64,000 bases of DNA from Oceanimonas aquatica (GTDB taxonomy: Bacteria; Pseudomonadota; Gammaproteobacteria; Enterobacterales; Aeromonadaceae): positions 124,001-188,000 of the forward strand of contig NZ_JAVBHX010000001.1 of the NCBI RefSeq assembly GCF_030732065.1, read 5' to 3'. Shown here in pieces: positions 20,484-29,422 of this stretch (the first letter of the stretch is position 1; each line of letters opens with the position of its first letter). The position numbers and the translations under genes were made by a program. The notes beneath the pieces are model-generated. The model was not told the DNA's origin. It was given only the letters and a program-made list of their open reading frames with translations, and searched no databases.

Positions 20484-21083
20484 TCAGAGCCGCTCCTGCT
20501 CCATTCTTTCCAGAAAGCCGCGAAACACGAATTCCGACAGGGCCAGCCGATCCGCTACTCCCAGCTCAAACTGTACCGTGGTCACCCACAGGCCTTCTCC
20601 ACGCCGCTCCTTTACCGGTTTCAAATTCAGTGGCAGCTGATGTTCGCTATCCAGTTTCAGCAACACCGTTTTGGTTGTTGCCTCTTCAAACAGTGAATGC
20701 TGCGACACCAGCCGCATGCCGCTGATCGAGAGGTCGCGAATGGTGATATCGAGGGAACCTCCGTCCGGCGTCAGCAGTTGCAGCCCGTCGGGGTTCGGCA
20801 GTCGCCAGGCACGGCGTCCGGCACTGCCCGCCAGGGAGGTGATCTGGGGGGCGGTGAGCGCCGCGTCTTCTCCGGCAGGCAGGCCCGGGCTCAGGCTGAC
20901 CGGAAAGGTTAGCTGGGTACCCTGGATATCCAGTTTCAGCTCCAGGCTACTGGCACCGGTCAGCAAGGCAAACAGCGCCTCGTCCATGGTAATGGACAGA
21001 CTTCTTTGAGCGCCGGCATGCTCGTCGCGAAACAGGTCACCGAGCATCGCCAGCTCTTCATCGTCGAGATATCGTTGAGACAT
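20484..21083 (-). CDS. PilZ-domain protein
   Basis: A 199-residue protein with a C-terminal PilZ-like cyclic-di-GMP-binding domain: RAWRLP followed about 25 residues later by DLSISGMRLVSQ, fitting the RxxxR and D/NxSxxG motifs. The N-terminal half lacks a motif I recognise. The ATG at 21083 is used; a GTG at 21089 would add two residues. It is tail-to-tail with greA, only 18 bp away, and looks inserted between greA and yhbY. A link to the two cyclic-di-GMP genes at 5.4-9.6 kb is plausible but not shown. Confidence 0.72.
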   Translation of the reverse strand: MSQRYLDDEELAMLGDLFRDEHAGAQRSLSITMDEALFALLTGASSLELKLDIQGTQLTFPVSLSPGLPAGEDAALTAPQITSLAGSAGRRAWRLPNPDGLQLLTPDGGSLDITIRDLSISGMRLVSQHSLFEEATTKTVLLKLDSEHQLPLNLKPVKERRGEGLWVTTVQFELGVADRLALSEFVFRGFLERMEQERL

Positions 21084-21218
21084 GGGCACGGGCGTTGAAA
21101 GCGGCCCTTTAAGATTAGGTGCTGTGCGGCATGCGTGAGCAAAAAGTCATGAAGGGAACATCAGAAGAGGTTGGCCCGCGAAGCCCGGGGCGGACTTCGC
21201 GGCGACAGGGTAAACGAA

Positions 21219-21515
21219 TCAGCCCCGAGGCAGAGCGATTTTTTTCTGCTCGCTCTGGCGATAAATGGTCAGGATATGACCGATGGTCTGTACCTTGATG
21301 GCGCCGGTTTCGCGCACAATGGCGTCCATGATCAGTTTTTTAACGTCCCTGTCTTCGGCGGCGACCTTCACCTTGATCAGTTCGTGATGGTTCAGGGCCA
21401 GGTCGATCTCGGCCAGTACGCCTTCGGTCAGGCCATGCTGGCCAAGCAATACCACCGGTTTCAGGCTGTGGGCCAGTCCTTTCAGGTATTGTCTTTGCTT
21501 ATTGTTCAGGGTCAT
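21219..21515 (-). CDS. yhbY: CRS1-YhbY domain RNA-binding protein
   Basis: A 98-residue KH-like protein associated with pre-50S ribosomal subunits. It opens MTLNNKQRQYLKGLAHSLKP and has the family signature VVLLGQHGLTEGVLAEIDLAL, LIKVKV and GHILTIYR. It is divergent from rlmE, the conserved yhbY/rlmE arrangement, and both act in large-subunit biogenesis. Confidence 0.93.
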   Translation of the reverse strand: MTLNNKQRQYLKGLAHSLKPVVLLGQHGLTEGVLAEIDLALNHHELIKVKVAAEDRDVKKLIMDAIVRETGAIKVQTIGHILTIYRQSEQKKIALPRG

Positions 21516-21600
21516 TGCAAAATGCTTCGGTTAATCAGGTTGAAAGGGGACTATTGTACCCCCATCTAGGCACTAATGGTAATAGCAGAGCGACAAATTA

Positions 21601-22230
21601 ATGGGCAAAAAGAAACGTTCGGCCAGCTCCACCCGCTGGCTGAAAGAGCACTTTGACGACAAATATGTACAACAGGCACAAAAAAAGGGCCTGCGCTCGC
21701 GTGCCGTGTTCAAGCTGGAAGAGCTGCAGGGACGTGACAGGCTGCTGCGTGCCGGCATGACGGTGGTGGATCTCGGGGCCGCGCCCGGTGGCTGGAGTCA
21801 GTATGCCACCGAGCAGGTGGGGCAGGGCGGCAAGGTGATCGCCTGTGACATTCTGCCCATGGATCCCATTGCCGGGGTCGACTTTCTGCAGGGTGACTTT
21901 CGCGAAGAGGCGGTGCTCAATGCCCTGCTCGAACGGGTAGGGGACGACAAGGTCGACGTGCTGCTGTCGGACATGGCGCCAAACATGAGCGGCACCCCGG
22001 AAGTGGATCAGCCGAGGGCCATGTATCTGGTGGAGCTTGCGCTGGATATGTGCAAGCAGGTACTGGCGCCCAAAGGCAGTTTTGTGGTCAAAGTATTTCA
22101 GGGGGCCGGTTTTGATGAATTTCTCGGTGATGTTCGCCGGTCTTTTGCTACGGTCAAGGTAAGAAAACCAGACTCTTCGCGGCCCAGATCCCGCGAAGTC
22201 TACATTGTGGCTACAGGTTTTAAACTGTAG
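21601..22230 (+). CDS. rlmE: 23S rRNA (uridine-2'-O-)-methyltransferase RlmE
   Basis: FtsJ/RrmJ family enzyme that methylates U2552 of 23S rRNA using S-adenosylmethionine. The 209 residues include the K-D-K-E residues of the family: [11 protein letters not shown], the SAM site [35 protein letters not shown] and [12 protein letters not shown]. It is 44 bp upstream of ftsH, the conserved heat-inducible pair. Confidence 0.97.
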   Translation: MGKKKRSASSTRWLKEHFDDKYVQQAQKKGLRSRAVFKLEELQGRDRLLRAGMTVVDLGAAPGGWSQYATEQVGQGGKVIACDILPMDPIAGVDFLQGDFREEAVLNALLERVGDDKVDVLLSDMAPNMSGTPEVDQPRAMYLVELALDMCKQVLAPKGSFVVKVFQGAGFDEFLGDVRRSFATVKVRKPDSSRPRSREVYIVATGFKL

Positions 22231-22274
22231 TACCCTGTTTCAGTCATAAACTGTCAGCCGGTGAGGTTAGTAAT

Positions 22275-24221
22275 TTGAGTGACATGGCGAAAAACTTGAT
22301 CCTGTGGTTGGTCATAGCCGTGGTGTTGATGTCGGTATTCCAGAGCTTCAGCCCCGGTGAACCGTCCGGCCGCCAGACGGATTATTCCACCTTTGTGCAG
22401 GAAGTGGCCCAGGGCCAGATCCGTGAAGTGCGTATGGACGGCCAGACCATCAACGGCGTCAAGCGCAGCGGTGACCGCTTTACCACCATCATGCCTTCCG
22501 AAGATCCTCAGCTGCTTAACGATCTGCTCAATAATAATGTGCGGGTAGTGGGTGAAAAGCCGGAAGAGCCGAGCCTGCTGACGTCCATCTTTATTTCCTG
22601 GTTCCCCATGCTGCTGTTGATCGGCGTCTGGGTGTTCTTTATGCGCCAGATGCAGGGCGGTGGCGGCAAGGGCGCCATGACCTTCGGCAAAAGCAAGGCG
22701 CGGCTGCTGGGTGAAGACCAGGTGAAAACCACCTTTGCCGACGTGGCCGGCTGTGACGAAGCCAAGGAAGACGTCAAGGAGCTGGTGGATTACCTGCGTG
22801 ATCCCAGCCGCTTCCAGAAGCTGGGTGGCCGTATTCCTACCGGTATTCTGCTGGTGGGCCCGCCCGGTACCGGTAAAACCCTGCTGGCCAAGGCCATTGC
22901 GGGTGAAGCCAAGGTGCCCTTCTTTACCATTTCCGGCTCCGACTTTGTGGAAATGTTCGTGGGTGTGGGTGCCTCTCGGGTGCGCGACATGTTTGAACAG
23001 GCCAAGAAGTCTGCCCCCTGCATCATCTTTATCGATGAGATCGATGCCGTGGGTCGTCAGCGTGGTGCCGGCCTGGGTGGCGGTCACGATGAACGTGAAC
23101 AGACCCTGAACCAGATGCTGGTGGAAATGGACGGCTTTGAAGGCAATGAAGGTGTAATCGTCATTGCCGCCACCAACCGTCCAGACGTACTCGACCCCGC
23201 GCTGCTGCGTCCGGGCCGTTTCGACCGCCAGGTGGTGGTGGGCCTGCCCGATGTGCGCGGCCGTGAGCAAATTCTCAAGGTGCACATGCGTCGTGTGCCC
23301 CTGGGTGACGACGTTGAGCCCTCGCTGATTGCCCGTGGTACGCCCGGCTTCAGTGGTGCCGATCTGGCCAACCTGGTGAATGAGGCCGCGTTGTTTGCCG
23401 CCCGTGCCGGCCGTCGTCTGGTGTCCATGGAAGAATTTGAAAAGGCCAAGGATAAAATCATGATGGGCGCCGAGCGCCGTTCCATGGTGATGTCCGAGTC
23501 CGAGAAGGAAATGACCGCCTATCATGAAGCCGGTCATGCCATTGTGGGTCGTGTGGTGCCCGAGCACGATCCCGTGTACAAGGTGTCCATCATTCCCCGT
23601 GGCCGAGCCCTGGGTGTGACCATGTACCTGCCCGAACAGGACCGCTTCAGCTACAGCAAGCAGCACCTGGAGTCCATGATCTCCAGCCTCTACGGTGGCC
23701 GCCTGGCGGAAGAGATCATCTATGGCTTTGACAAGGTCACCACGGGGGCGTCCAACGACATCGAGCGGGCCACCGAAATTGCCCACAAGATGGTCACCCA
23801 GTGGGGCCTGTCCGAAAAAATGGGCCCGCTGCTGTACGCGGAAGAAGAAGGCGAAGTGTTCCTGGGTCGCAGTGCCGCCAAGAGCAAACACATGTCTGAT
23901 GAAACCGCCAAGCTGATTGATGCGGAAGTGAAAGAAGTGATCGAGCGCAACTTCACTCGGGCCAAGCAGATCCTGAATGACAACATCGACATTCTGCATG
24001 CCATGAAGGACGCGCTGATGAAGTACGAAACCATTGACGCCCGCCAGATCGACGATCTGATGGCGCGTCGTGACGTACGCCCGCCCGCCGACTGGAAGGA
24101 CGAGCATGGCAACAAGCCCCAGGGGCCGACCGCCGGCACCGGTGACAAGCAGGAAGAGAGCGAAGACAAAAAGTCCTCGTCTCCCGATCTGAACAAGCCC
24201 GGTGACGCCACCAGCAACTGA
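22275..24221 (+). CDS. ftsH: ATP-dependent zinc metalloprotease FtsH
   Basis: Inner-membrane AAA+ protease that degrades regulators such as sigma-32 and LpxC and misassembled membrane proteins. It has two transmembrane helices (~8-25 and ~100-122), Walker A GPPGTGKT near 196, Walker [12 protein letters not shown], the second region of homology, and the zinc site HEAGH near 417. The TTG at 22275 is preferred because GTGAGG lies at a suitable distance; the ATG at 22284 gives the E. coli-like [10 protein letters not shown] start. The Ser/Lys/Asp-rich C-terminal tail is variable. Confidence 0.97.
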   Translation: MSDMAKNLILWLVIAVVLMSVFQSFSPGEPSGRQTDYSTFVQEVAQGQIREVRMDGQTINGVKRSGDRFTTIMPSEDPQLLNDLLNNNVRVVGEKPEEPSLLTSIFISWFPMLLLIGVWVFFMRQMQGGGGKGAMTFGKSKARLLGEDQVKTTFADVAGCDEAKEDVKELVDYLRDPSRFQKLGGRIPTGILLVGPPGTGKTLLAKAIAGEAKVPFFTISGSDFVEMFVGVGASRVRDMFEQAKKSAPCIIFIDEIDAVGRQRGAGLGGGHDEREQTLNQMLVEMDGFEGNEGVIVIAATNRPDVLDPALLRPGRFDRQVVVGLPDVRGREQILKVHMRRVPLGDDVEPSLIARGTPGFSGADLANLVNEAALFAARAGRRLVSMEEFEKAKDKIMMGAERRSMVMSESEKEMTAYHEAGHAIVGRVVPEHDPVYKVSIIPRGRALGVTMYLPEQDRFSYSKQHLESMISSLYGGRLAEEIIYGFDKVTTGASNDIERATEIAHKMVTQWGLSEKMGPLLYAEEEGEVFLGRSAAKSKHMSDETAKLIDAEVKEVIERNFTRAKQILNDNIDILHAMKDALMKYETIDARQIDDLMARRDVRPPADWKDEHGNKPQGPTAGTGDKQEESEDKKSSSPDLNKPGDATSN

Positions 24222-24238
24222 TTTTTTGTGATAAATTA

Positions 24239-24272
24239 AGCCCCGGTATCATTACCGGGGCTTTTCATTTTT
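24239..24272 (+). terminator. Terminator of ftsH
   Basis: A 10-bp stem AGCCCCGGTA/TACCGGGGCT with a TCAT loop is followed by TTTCATTTTTT. folP starts only 18 bp later, so folP-glmM depends on readthrough or on a promoter not identified here. Confidence 0.88.
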
Positions 24273-24289
24273 TGGGATCAGGTTATTTC

Positions 24290-25132
24290 ATGTTGTTATC
24301 TTCCGTATCCAGAACGCTGGATCTCTCCACGCCACAAGTGATGGGTGTACTCAATACCACGCCCGACTCCTTTTCCGATGGGGGCCGCTATCACGGTCAG
24401 GACGCGGCCCTGCGTCACGCCCTGCAAATGGTGGCCGATGGCGCCACCATTATCGATGTGGGGGGCGAATCGACCCGGCCGGGGGCCGAAAACGTGGCCG
24501 AGCAGGAAGAGCTGGATCGGGTCGTGCCGGTGATAGAGCGGCTGCGTGCCGAGCTGGATTGCTGGATATCCGTGGACACCAGCAAGGCCGCGGTGATGGG
24601 CGAGGCCGTGAAGGCCGGCGCCGATCTGATCAACGATATTCGCGCCTTGCGTGAGCCGGGTGCCCTTGAGATAGCTGCCGCCAGCGGCGCCGCCGTGTGT
24701 CTGATGCACATGCAGGGCCAGCCCCGCACCATGCAGCAGGCGCCGGATTACGATGATGTGACCGCCGAGGTGGCCCGCTTTCTTGAGCAGCGGCTGAGCG
24801 CCTGCGAGGCCGCCGGTATTCCCCGGCAACGTATTTGCCTGGATCCGGGCTATGGCTTTGGTAAGTCGCTGGAGCACAACTTTGAGCTGCTGGGGCGGGT
24901 CGGGGAGCTGCACCGGCTTGAGCTGCCGCTGCTGGTGGGCATGTCCCGCAAGTCCATGCTGGGCCAGTTGCTGAATCGCGAGGTGGACGAACGCCTGGCC
25001 GGCACCCTGGCCGCGCACCTGTTTGCCGTGGCCCAGGGAGCACAGATCGTGCGGGTGCATGACGTTAAGGAAATGGTTGATGCCCTTCGCGTATGGCGAA
25101 AGGCGGCACACTATCAGGAACAAAGCGCATGA
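24290..25132 (+). CDS. folP: Dihydropteroate synthase
   Basis: Joins dihydropterin pyrophosphate and p-aminobenzoate in folate synthesis; the target of sulfonamides. The 280 residues show [56 protein letters not shown] and [10 protein letters not shown]. The ATG at 24290 is chosen; an upstream TTG adds six residues and overlaps the ftsH terminator. It overlaps glmM by 4 bp (ATGA). Confidence 0.96.
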   Translation: MLLSSVSRTLDLSTPQVMGVLNTTPDSFSDGGRYHGQDAALRHALQMVADGATIIDVGGESTRPGAENVAEQEELDRVVPVIERLRAELDCWISVDTSKAAVMGEAVKAGADLINDIRALREPGALEIAAASGAAVCLMHMQGQPRTMQQAPDYDDVTAEVARFLEQRLSACEAAGIPRQRICLDPGYGFGKSLEHNFELLGRVGELHRLELPLLVGMSRKSMLGQLLNREVDERLAGTLAAHLFAVAQGAQIVRVHDVKEMVDALRVWRKAAHYQEQSA

Positions 25133-26454
25133 GCAGAAAATATTTTGGTACCGACGGCGTCCGTGGCCGGGTCGGTGATTACCCCATCACACCCGAGTTC
25201 GTGATGAAACTGGGCTGGGCCGCGGGCAAGGTATTGTCACAAACCGGCACCAGAAAGGTGCTGATCGGCAAGGACACCCGTATTTCCGGCTACATGCTGG
25301 AAGCGGCGCTGGAGGCGGGCCTGTCTGCCGCCGGCCTGCAGGCGGCACTGCTCGGCCCCATGCCCACGCCGGCCATCGCCTACCTGACCCGCACCTTCCG
25401 GGCCGAGGCGGGTATCGTGATCAGCGCCTCCCATAACCCCTATTACGATAACGGCATCAAGTTCTTTTCTCACGATGGCACCAAGCTGCCCGACGAGGTG
25501 GAGCTGGCCATCGAGGCACTGCTCGATCAGCCCATGGATTGCGTGTCATCGGATCAGCTGGGCAAGGCCAGCCGCATCAATGACGCCGCCGGCCGTTATA
25601 TCGAGTTCTGCAAGAGCACCTTTCCGTCGGATCTGCACCTCGACGGCCTCAGCATCGTGCTCGATTGTGCCCATGGCGCCACCTATCACATCGCCCCGGC
25701 GGTGTTTGAAGAGCTGGGTGCCCGGGTGATCCGTACCGGGGTACAGCCCAACGGTCTCAACATCAACGACGGTGTCGGCTCCACAGCCCCGGCGGCCCTG
25801 CAGGCGGCGGTGCTGGAGCACGGTGCCGATCTGGGGATTGCCTTTGACGGCGACGGCGATCGACTGGCCATGGTGGATCACACCGGCGCCCTGGTGGACG
25901 GCGATGAAATACTTTACATCATTGCCCGCCATGGCCAGCGGCAGGGCACCCTCAACGGCGGTGTAGTCGGTACCCTGATGAGCAACATGGCGCTGGAGCT
26001 GGCGCTGGAGCAACTCGACATTCCGTTCAGGCGCGCCAAGGTAGGGGATCGGTACGTGATGGAGCAGCTGAAAGCGCATGGCTGGAAGCTGGGCGGTGAA
26101 AACTCCGGCCATATTATCAGTCTGGATCACAACTCTACCGGAGACGGCATTGTGGCGGCATTGCAGGTGCTGCGTGCCCTGGTCACCGAGGGCGGCAGCC
26201 TGGCAGAGCTGCGCAGCGGCCTGACCCTGTTCCCCCAGGTGCTGGTGAACGTGCGCTTTGCCGCCGGTACCGATCCCCTGATTGATGAGGAAGTGCAGCG
26301 CCGGGTGGCCGCCGCCGAGGTTGAGCTGGCCGGCAATGGCCGGGTGCTGCTGCGCAAGTCGGGCACCGAGCCACTCATTCGCGTGATGGTGGAAGGGGCC
26401 GACAAGGTGCAGGTACGCCGTCTGGCGGAGAATATCGCCGAAGCGGTTGCCTGA
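25129..26454 (+). CDS. glmM: Phosphoglucosamine mutase
   Basis: Interconverts glucosamine-6-phosphate and glucosamine-1-phosphate for UDP-GlcNAc synthesis. The 441 residues have the phosphoserine loop [15 protein letters not shown] (~100), the metal loop [12 protein letters not shown] (~243), the sugar loop GENSGHI and the phosphate loop [12 protein letters not shown] near the C-terminus. The start at 25129 overlaps the folP stop by 4 bp, indicating translational coupling in the conserved folP-glmM-secG order. Confidence 0.97.
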   Translation: MSRKYFGTDGVRGRVGDYPITPEFVMKLGWAAGKVLSQTGTRKVLIGKDTRISGYMLEAALEAGLSAAGLQAALLGPMPTPAIAYLTRTFRAEAGIVISASHNPYYDNGIKFFSHDGTKLPDEVELAIEALLDQPMDCVSSDQLGKASRINDAAGRYIEFCKSTFPSDLHLDGLSIVLDCAHGATYHIAPAVFEELGARVIRTGVQPNGLNINDGVGSTAPAALQAAVLEHGADLGIAFDGDGDRLAMVDHTGALVDGDEILYIIARHGQRQGTLNGGVVGTLMSNMALELALEQLDIPFRRAKVGDRYVMEQLKAHGWKLGGENSGHIISLDHNSTGDGIVAALQVLRALVTEGGSLAELRSGLTLFPQVLVNVRFAAGTDPLIDEEVQRRVAAAEVELAGNGRVLLRKSGTEPLIRVMVEGADKVQVRRLAENIAEAVA

Positions 26455-26461
26455 TTCTGGC

Positions 26462-26529
26462 TTGTAGGCCCGGCTTTAGCCGGGATATGTGTCCGCCGAG
26501 ACCTTGCCCCACTAAAGTGCGGCCTACAA
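26462..26529. repeat. REP-like palindromic element
   Basis: A 68-bp element bounded by a perfect 9-bp inverted repeat (TTGTAGGCC/GGCCTACAA), with an inner hairpin CCCGGC-TTTA-GCCGGG at 26469-26484. It lies just after glmM. The form resembles REP sequences mobilised by RAYT transposases. No second copy was noted in this window. Confidence 0.6.
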
Positions 26530-26595
26530 AAACGGTTGTTGAATCATCGCTTTGCCGGCTTTTTATGCATTTGGATGATTTTTTTAAAATTGCGC

Positions 26596-26624
26596 TTGTA
26601 TCCCGGTGGGGCTGTCGCTAGTAT
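26596..26624 (+). promoter_or_regulatory. Probable sigma-70 promoter of secG
   Basis: TTGTAT (26596-26601), a 17-bp spacer and TAGTAT (26619-26624) lie 60 bp before secG. A GGGGCT/AGCCCC inverted repeat overlaps the -10 region. Confidence 0.5.
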
Positions 26625-26684
26625 TAGCCCCGCTCCCAAGGGCAGCCTGCCAAGGGACGCGAGCGCCAACCAAAGGTAGCGAAA

Positions 26685-27020
26685 ATGTACGAAATTCTTT
26701 TGGTGGTGTACCTGCTGATAGCTATGGCCCTGATTGGCCTGGTGCTGATACAGCAAGGAAAAGGCGCTGACATGGGCGCTTCCTTCGGAGCGGGTGCATC
26801 CAATACGGTATTCGGATCCAGCGGGTCAGGCAACTTCCTGACTAAGGCGACCACAATGTTGGCGGCTGGATTCTTTGTAGTAAGCCTGGTGCTGGGTAAT
26901 CTTTCTACCAACAGCACCAAGCAGAGCAGCGAGTGGGAAGACCTTTCGGCTCCCGAAGTGGTTGAAGCTCCTGTTCAGGGTGACGTGCCGGTGACCAACG
27001 GCAGCGACGTACCCAATTAA
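26685..27020 (+). CDS. secG: Preprotein translocase subunit SecG
   Basis: Small subunit of the SecYEG channel. The 111 residues have two transmembrane helices (~3-20 and ~54-72) around the conserved loop IQQGKGADMGASFGAGASNT and FGSSGSGNFLTK. The Ser/Glu/Val-rich C-terminal tail is poorly conserved. It precedes tRNA-Leu by 6 bp, as in E. coli where secG and leuU are adjacent, so they are probably cotranscribed. Confidence 0.96.
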   Translation: MYEILLVVYLLIAMALIGLVLIQQGKGADMGASFGAGASNTVFGSSGSGNFLTKATTMLAAGFFVVSLVLGNLSTNSTKQSSEWEDLSAPEVVEAPVQGDVPVTNGSDVPN

Positions 27021-27026
27021 GGTTTT

Positions 27027-27113
27027 GCCGAGGTGGTGGAATTGGTAGACACGCTATCTTGAGGGGGTAGTGCCCGTATGGGCGTGCGGGTTCAAGTCCC
27101 GCTCTCGGCACCA
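27027..27113 (+). tRNA. leuU: tRNA-Leu (anticodon GAG)
   Basis: An 87-nt class II tRNA with encoded CCA at 27111-27113. The anticodon stem CTATC/GGTAG frames the loop TTGAGGG, giving anticodon GAG. The long variable arm (TGCCC...GGGCG) and the T-arm GGGTTCAAGTCCC are clear. It sits between secG and metY, as in E. coli. Confidence 0.96.
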
Positions 27114-27126
27114 ATTTATAGACAGG

Positions 27127-27155
27127 TTGAGAATCTCACTCGATTTGACTATAAT
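27127..27155 (+). promoter_or_regulatory. Strong sigma-70 promoter of the metY-nusA-infB operon
   Basis: TTGAGA (27127-27132), exactly 17 bp, and a perfect TATAAT (27150-27155) put the start of transcription about 10 bp before the initiator tRNA. Confidence 0.82.
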
Positions 27156-27171
27156 CTCGCACGATTTCGGA

Positions 27172-27248
<77 letters not shown>

Positions 27249-27315
27249 ATTTCACGTTCATCGTCTGCTCACGATGAATGGTCGCTGCGAGGCGACAATC
27301 AGGGTCCAGGTGAAT

Positions 27316-27344
27316 AGCCCCGATTTGAACATCGGGGCTTTTTG
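27316..27344 (+). terminator. Terminator 1 after metY
   Basis: A 9-bp stem AGCCCCGAT/ATCGGGGCT with a TTGAAC loop is followed by five T. Confidence 0.85.
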
Positions 27345-27387
27345 TTATCTGGACTTTGGCATTGGCCTGGCCGATGCGACTATCACT

Positions 27388-27407
27388 GGGCTGCGAGCCC
27401 TTTTTTT
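27388..27407 (+). terminator. Terminator 2 immediately before rimP
   Basis: GGGCT-GCG-AGCCC followed by seven T ends 20 bp before the rimP start. With terminator 1 it forms a tandem pair inside the operon, so expression of rimP-nusA-infB must involve readthrough, as expected for an operon autoregulated by NusA. Confidence 0.8.
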
Positions 27408-27427
27408 GTTTTTGAAGGGGGGTAGCT

Positions 27428-27886
27428 TTGGCTACATTGGAACAACGATTGACCGAGATGCTCAGCGAGCCGGTAGAAGCGCTGGGCTTTGAACTGCTGG
27501 GGCTCGAGTATGTTCGCGCCGGCCGGCACTCCACTCTGCGGCTGTACATCGACAGCGAAAAAGGCATCGATGTAAATGACTGCGCCGAAGTCAGCCGGCA
27601 GGTCAGTGCTGTGCTGGATGTGGAAGATCCCATTTCCACCGAGTATGATCTGGAAGTCTCATCCCCGGGGCTCGCACGACCTCTGTTCAAACCGGCCCAC
27701 TACCAGGCCATTATCGGCCAGGAAGTCGAGCTGGCGCTGCGCATGGCTGTGAACAATCGCCGCAAACTCAAGGGCACACTGGTGTCTGCCGACGACACCA
27801 TGGTCCGGCTGGAGGTGAATGGCCAGGAATTTCCTGTGGCCTACGCCAACATTCAAAAAGCAAATCTGGTTCCGAACTTTGACTGA
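27428..27886 (+). CDS. rimP: Ribosome maturation factor RimP
   Basis: Needed for 30S subunit maturation. The 152 residues show the family features [62 protein letters not shown] and [10 protein letters not shown]. Translation probably starts at the TTG at 27428, preceded by AAGGGGGG; E. coli rimP also uses a rare start. First protein gene of the operon, 14 bp before nusA. Confidence 0.96.
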   Translation: MATLEQRLTEMLSEPVEALGFELLGLEYVRAGRHSTLRLYIDSEKGIDVNDCAEVSRQVSAVLDVEDPISTEYDLEVSSPGLARPLFKPAHYQAIIGQEVELALRMAVNNRRKLKGTLVSADDTMVRLEVNGQEFPVAYANIQKANLVPNFD

Positions 27887-27900
27887 CGAGGCCATCGGAC

Positions 27901-29403
27901 ATGAATAAAGAAATATTGCTGGTTGTAGACGCCGTTTCCAACGAAAAGGCGGTGCCTCGCGAAAAAATCTTCGAGGCGCTGGAAACCGCGCTGGCCACGG
28001 CCACCAAGAAAAAATACGAAGGCGACATCGAAGTACGGGTAGCCATCGACCGCAAGAGCGGCGATTTTGACACCTTCCGTCGCTGGCAGGTGGTGGAAGA
28101 TCAGGAATCACTGACCAACCCCTACCGGGAAATTACCCTGGAAGCGGCCCAGATCGACGACCCGGAAATCGAGGTTGGCGAGTACGTAGAAGATCAGATT
28201 GAGTCTGTTGTCTTTGACCGCATCACCACCCAGACCGCCAAGCAGGTTATCGTGCAGAAAGTGCGCGAAGCCGAGCGTATGCAGGTGGTGGAGCAGTTCC
28301 AGGATCAGGAAGGCGAAATCATTACCGGTGTGGTGAAAAAAGCCACCCGTGACAATGTGATTCTGGATCTCGGCAACAACGCCGAGGCGGTGATCTTCCG
28401 TGAAGATCTGCTGCCCCGTGAATCCTTCCGCTCCGGTGACCGGGTGCGCGGCCTGCTGTATGCGGTTCGTCCCGAAGCCCGTGGTGCTCAGCTGTTTGTC
28501 AGCCGCTCCAACCCGGAGTTTCTGAAAGAGCTGTTCCGCATCGAAGTGCCGGAAATCGGTGAAGAAATTATCGAAATCATGGCCGCCGCCCGGGATCCGG
28601 GCAGTCGTGCCAAGATTGCGGTCAAGACCAACGATCGCCGTATCGATCCCATCGGTGCCTGTGTGGGCATGCGGGGTGCCCGGGTGCAAGCCGTATCCGG
28701 CGAGCTCGGTGGCGAGCGGGTTGATATCGTGCTGTGGGACGACAACCCCGCTCAGTTCGTGATCAACGCCATGGCCCCGGCCGACGTGGCCTCCATTATC
28801 GTGGACGAAGACGCCCACTCCATGGACATCGCCGTGGAGGCTGGCAATCTGGCCCAGGCCATTGGCCGTAACGGTCAGAACGTGCGCCTGGCGTCCCAGC
28901 TTACCGGCTGGGAGCTGAACGTGATGACCGACGAGGACCTGCAGCACAAGCACCAGGCTGAAAACGACAAGATCATGAACCTGTTCGTGGACCACCTGGA
29001 CATCGACGATGACTTCGCCGCCCTGCTGGTGGGTGAAGGTTTCTCCACCCTGGAAGAAATCGCCTATGTGCCGGTTAACGAACTGCTGAGCGTGGAAGGC
29101 CTGGACGAAGACACCGTCGAGGAACTGCGCAACCGGGCCAAGGACGCCCTCACCACCCGGGCGCTGGCACAGGAAGAGTCCTTTGAAGGGGTTGAGCCGG
29201 CAGAAGACCTGCTGGGTCTGTCCGGCATGACTCGCGAGCTGGCTTATCAGCTGGCTGCACGCGGTGTTTCGAATCTGGAAGAGCTGGCAGAGCAGGGTAT
29301 TGACGACCTTGAAGGCATTGACAGTCTGGATGAGGCCCAGGCGGGCGAACTCATCATGGCTGCCCGTAACATCTGCTGGTTCGGAGAGCAGAACCAAGAT
29401 TAA
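27901..29403 (+). CDS. nusA: Transcription termination/antitermination protein NusA
   Basis: RNA-polymerase-associated factor for pausing, termination and antitermination. At 500 residues it has the gammaproteobacterial length: N-terminal polymerase-binding domain (1-130), S1 domain (~135-200), KH1 and KH2 (~205-345, with [14 protein letters not shown] and [15 protein letters not shown]), and the two C-terminal acidic repeats (~360-490) that bind polymerase alpha and lambda N in E. coli. Between rimP and infB in the conserved order. Confidence 0.99.
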   Translation: MNKEILLVVDAVSNEKAVPREKIFEALETALATATKKKYEGDIEVRVAIDRKSGDFDTFRRWQVVEDQESLTNPYREITLEAAQIDDPEIEVGEYVEDQIESVVFDRITTQTAKQVIVQKVREAERMQVVEQFQDQEGEIITGVVKKATRDNVILDLGNNAEAVIFREDLLPRESFRSGDRVRGLLYAVRPEARGAQLFVSRSNPEFLKELFRIEVPEIGEEIIEIMAAARDPGSRAKIAVKTNDRRIDPIGACVGMRGARVQAVSGELGGERVDIVLWDDNPAQFVINAMAPADVASIIVDEDAHSMDIAVEAGNLAQAIGRNGQNVRLASQLTGWELNVMTDEDLQHKHQAENDKIMNLFVDHLDIDDDFAALLVGEGFSTLEEIAYVPVNELLSVEGLDEDTVEELRNRAKDALTTRALAQEESFEGVEPAEDLLGLSGMTRELAYQLAARGVSNLEELAEQGIDDLEGIDSLDEAQAGELIMAARNICWFGEQNQD

Positions 29404-29422
29404 GATCATCGGAGGTAAATGA

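Noticed and set aside
27274-27492. 72-codon frame across the tandem terminators
   Set aside because: It reads through two intrinsic terminators and into rimP in another frame; no support as a gene.
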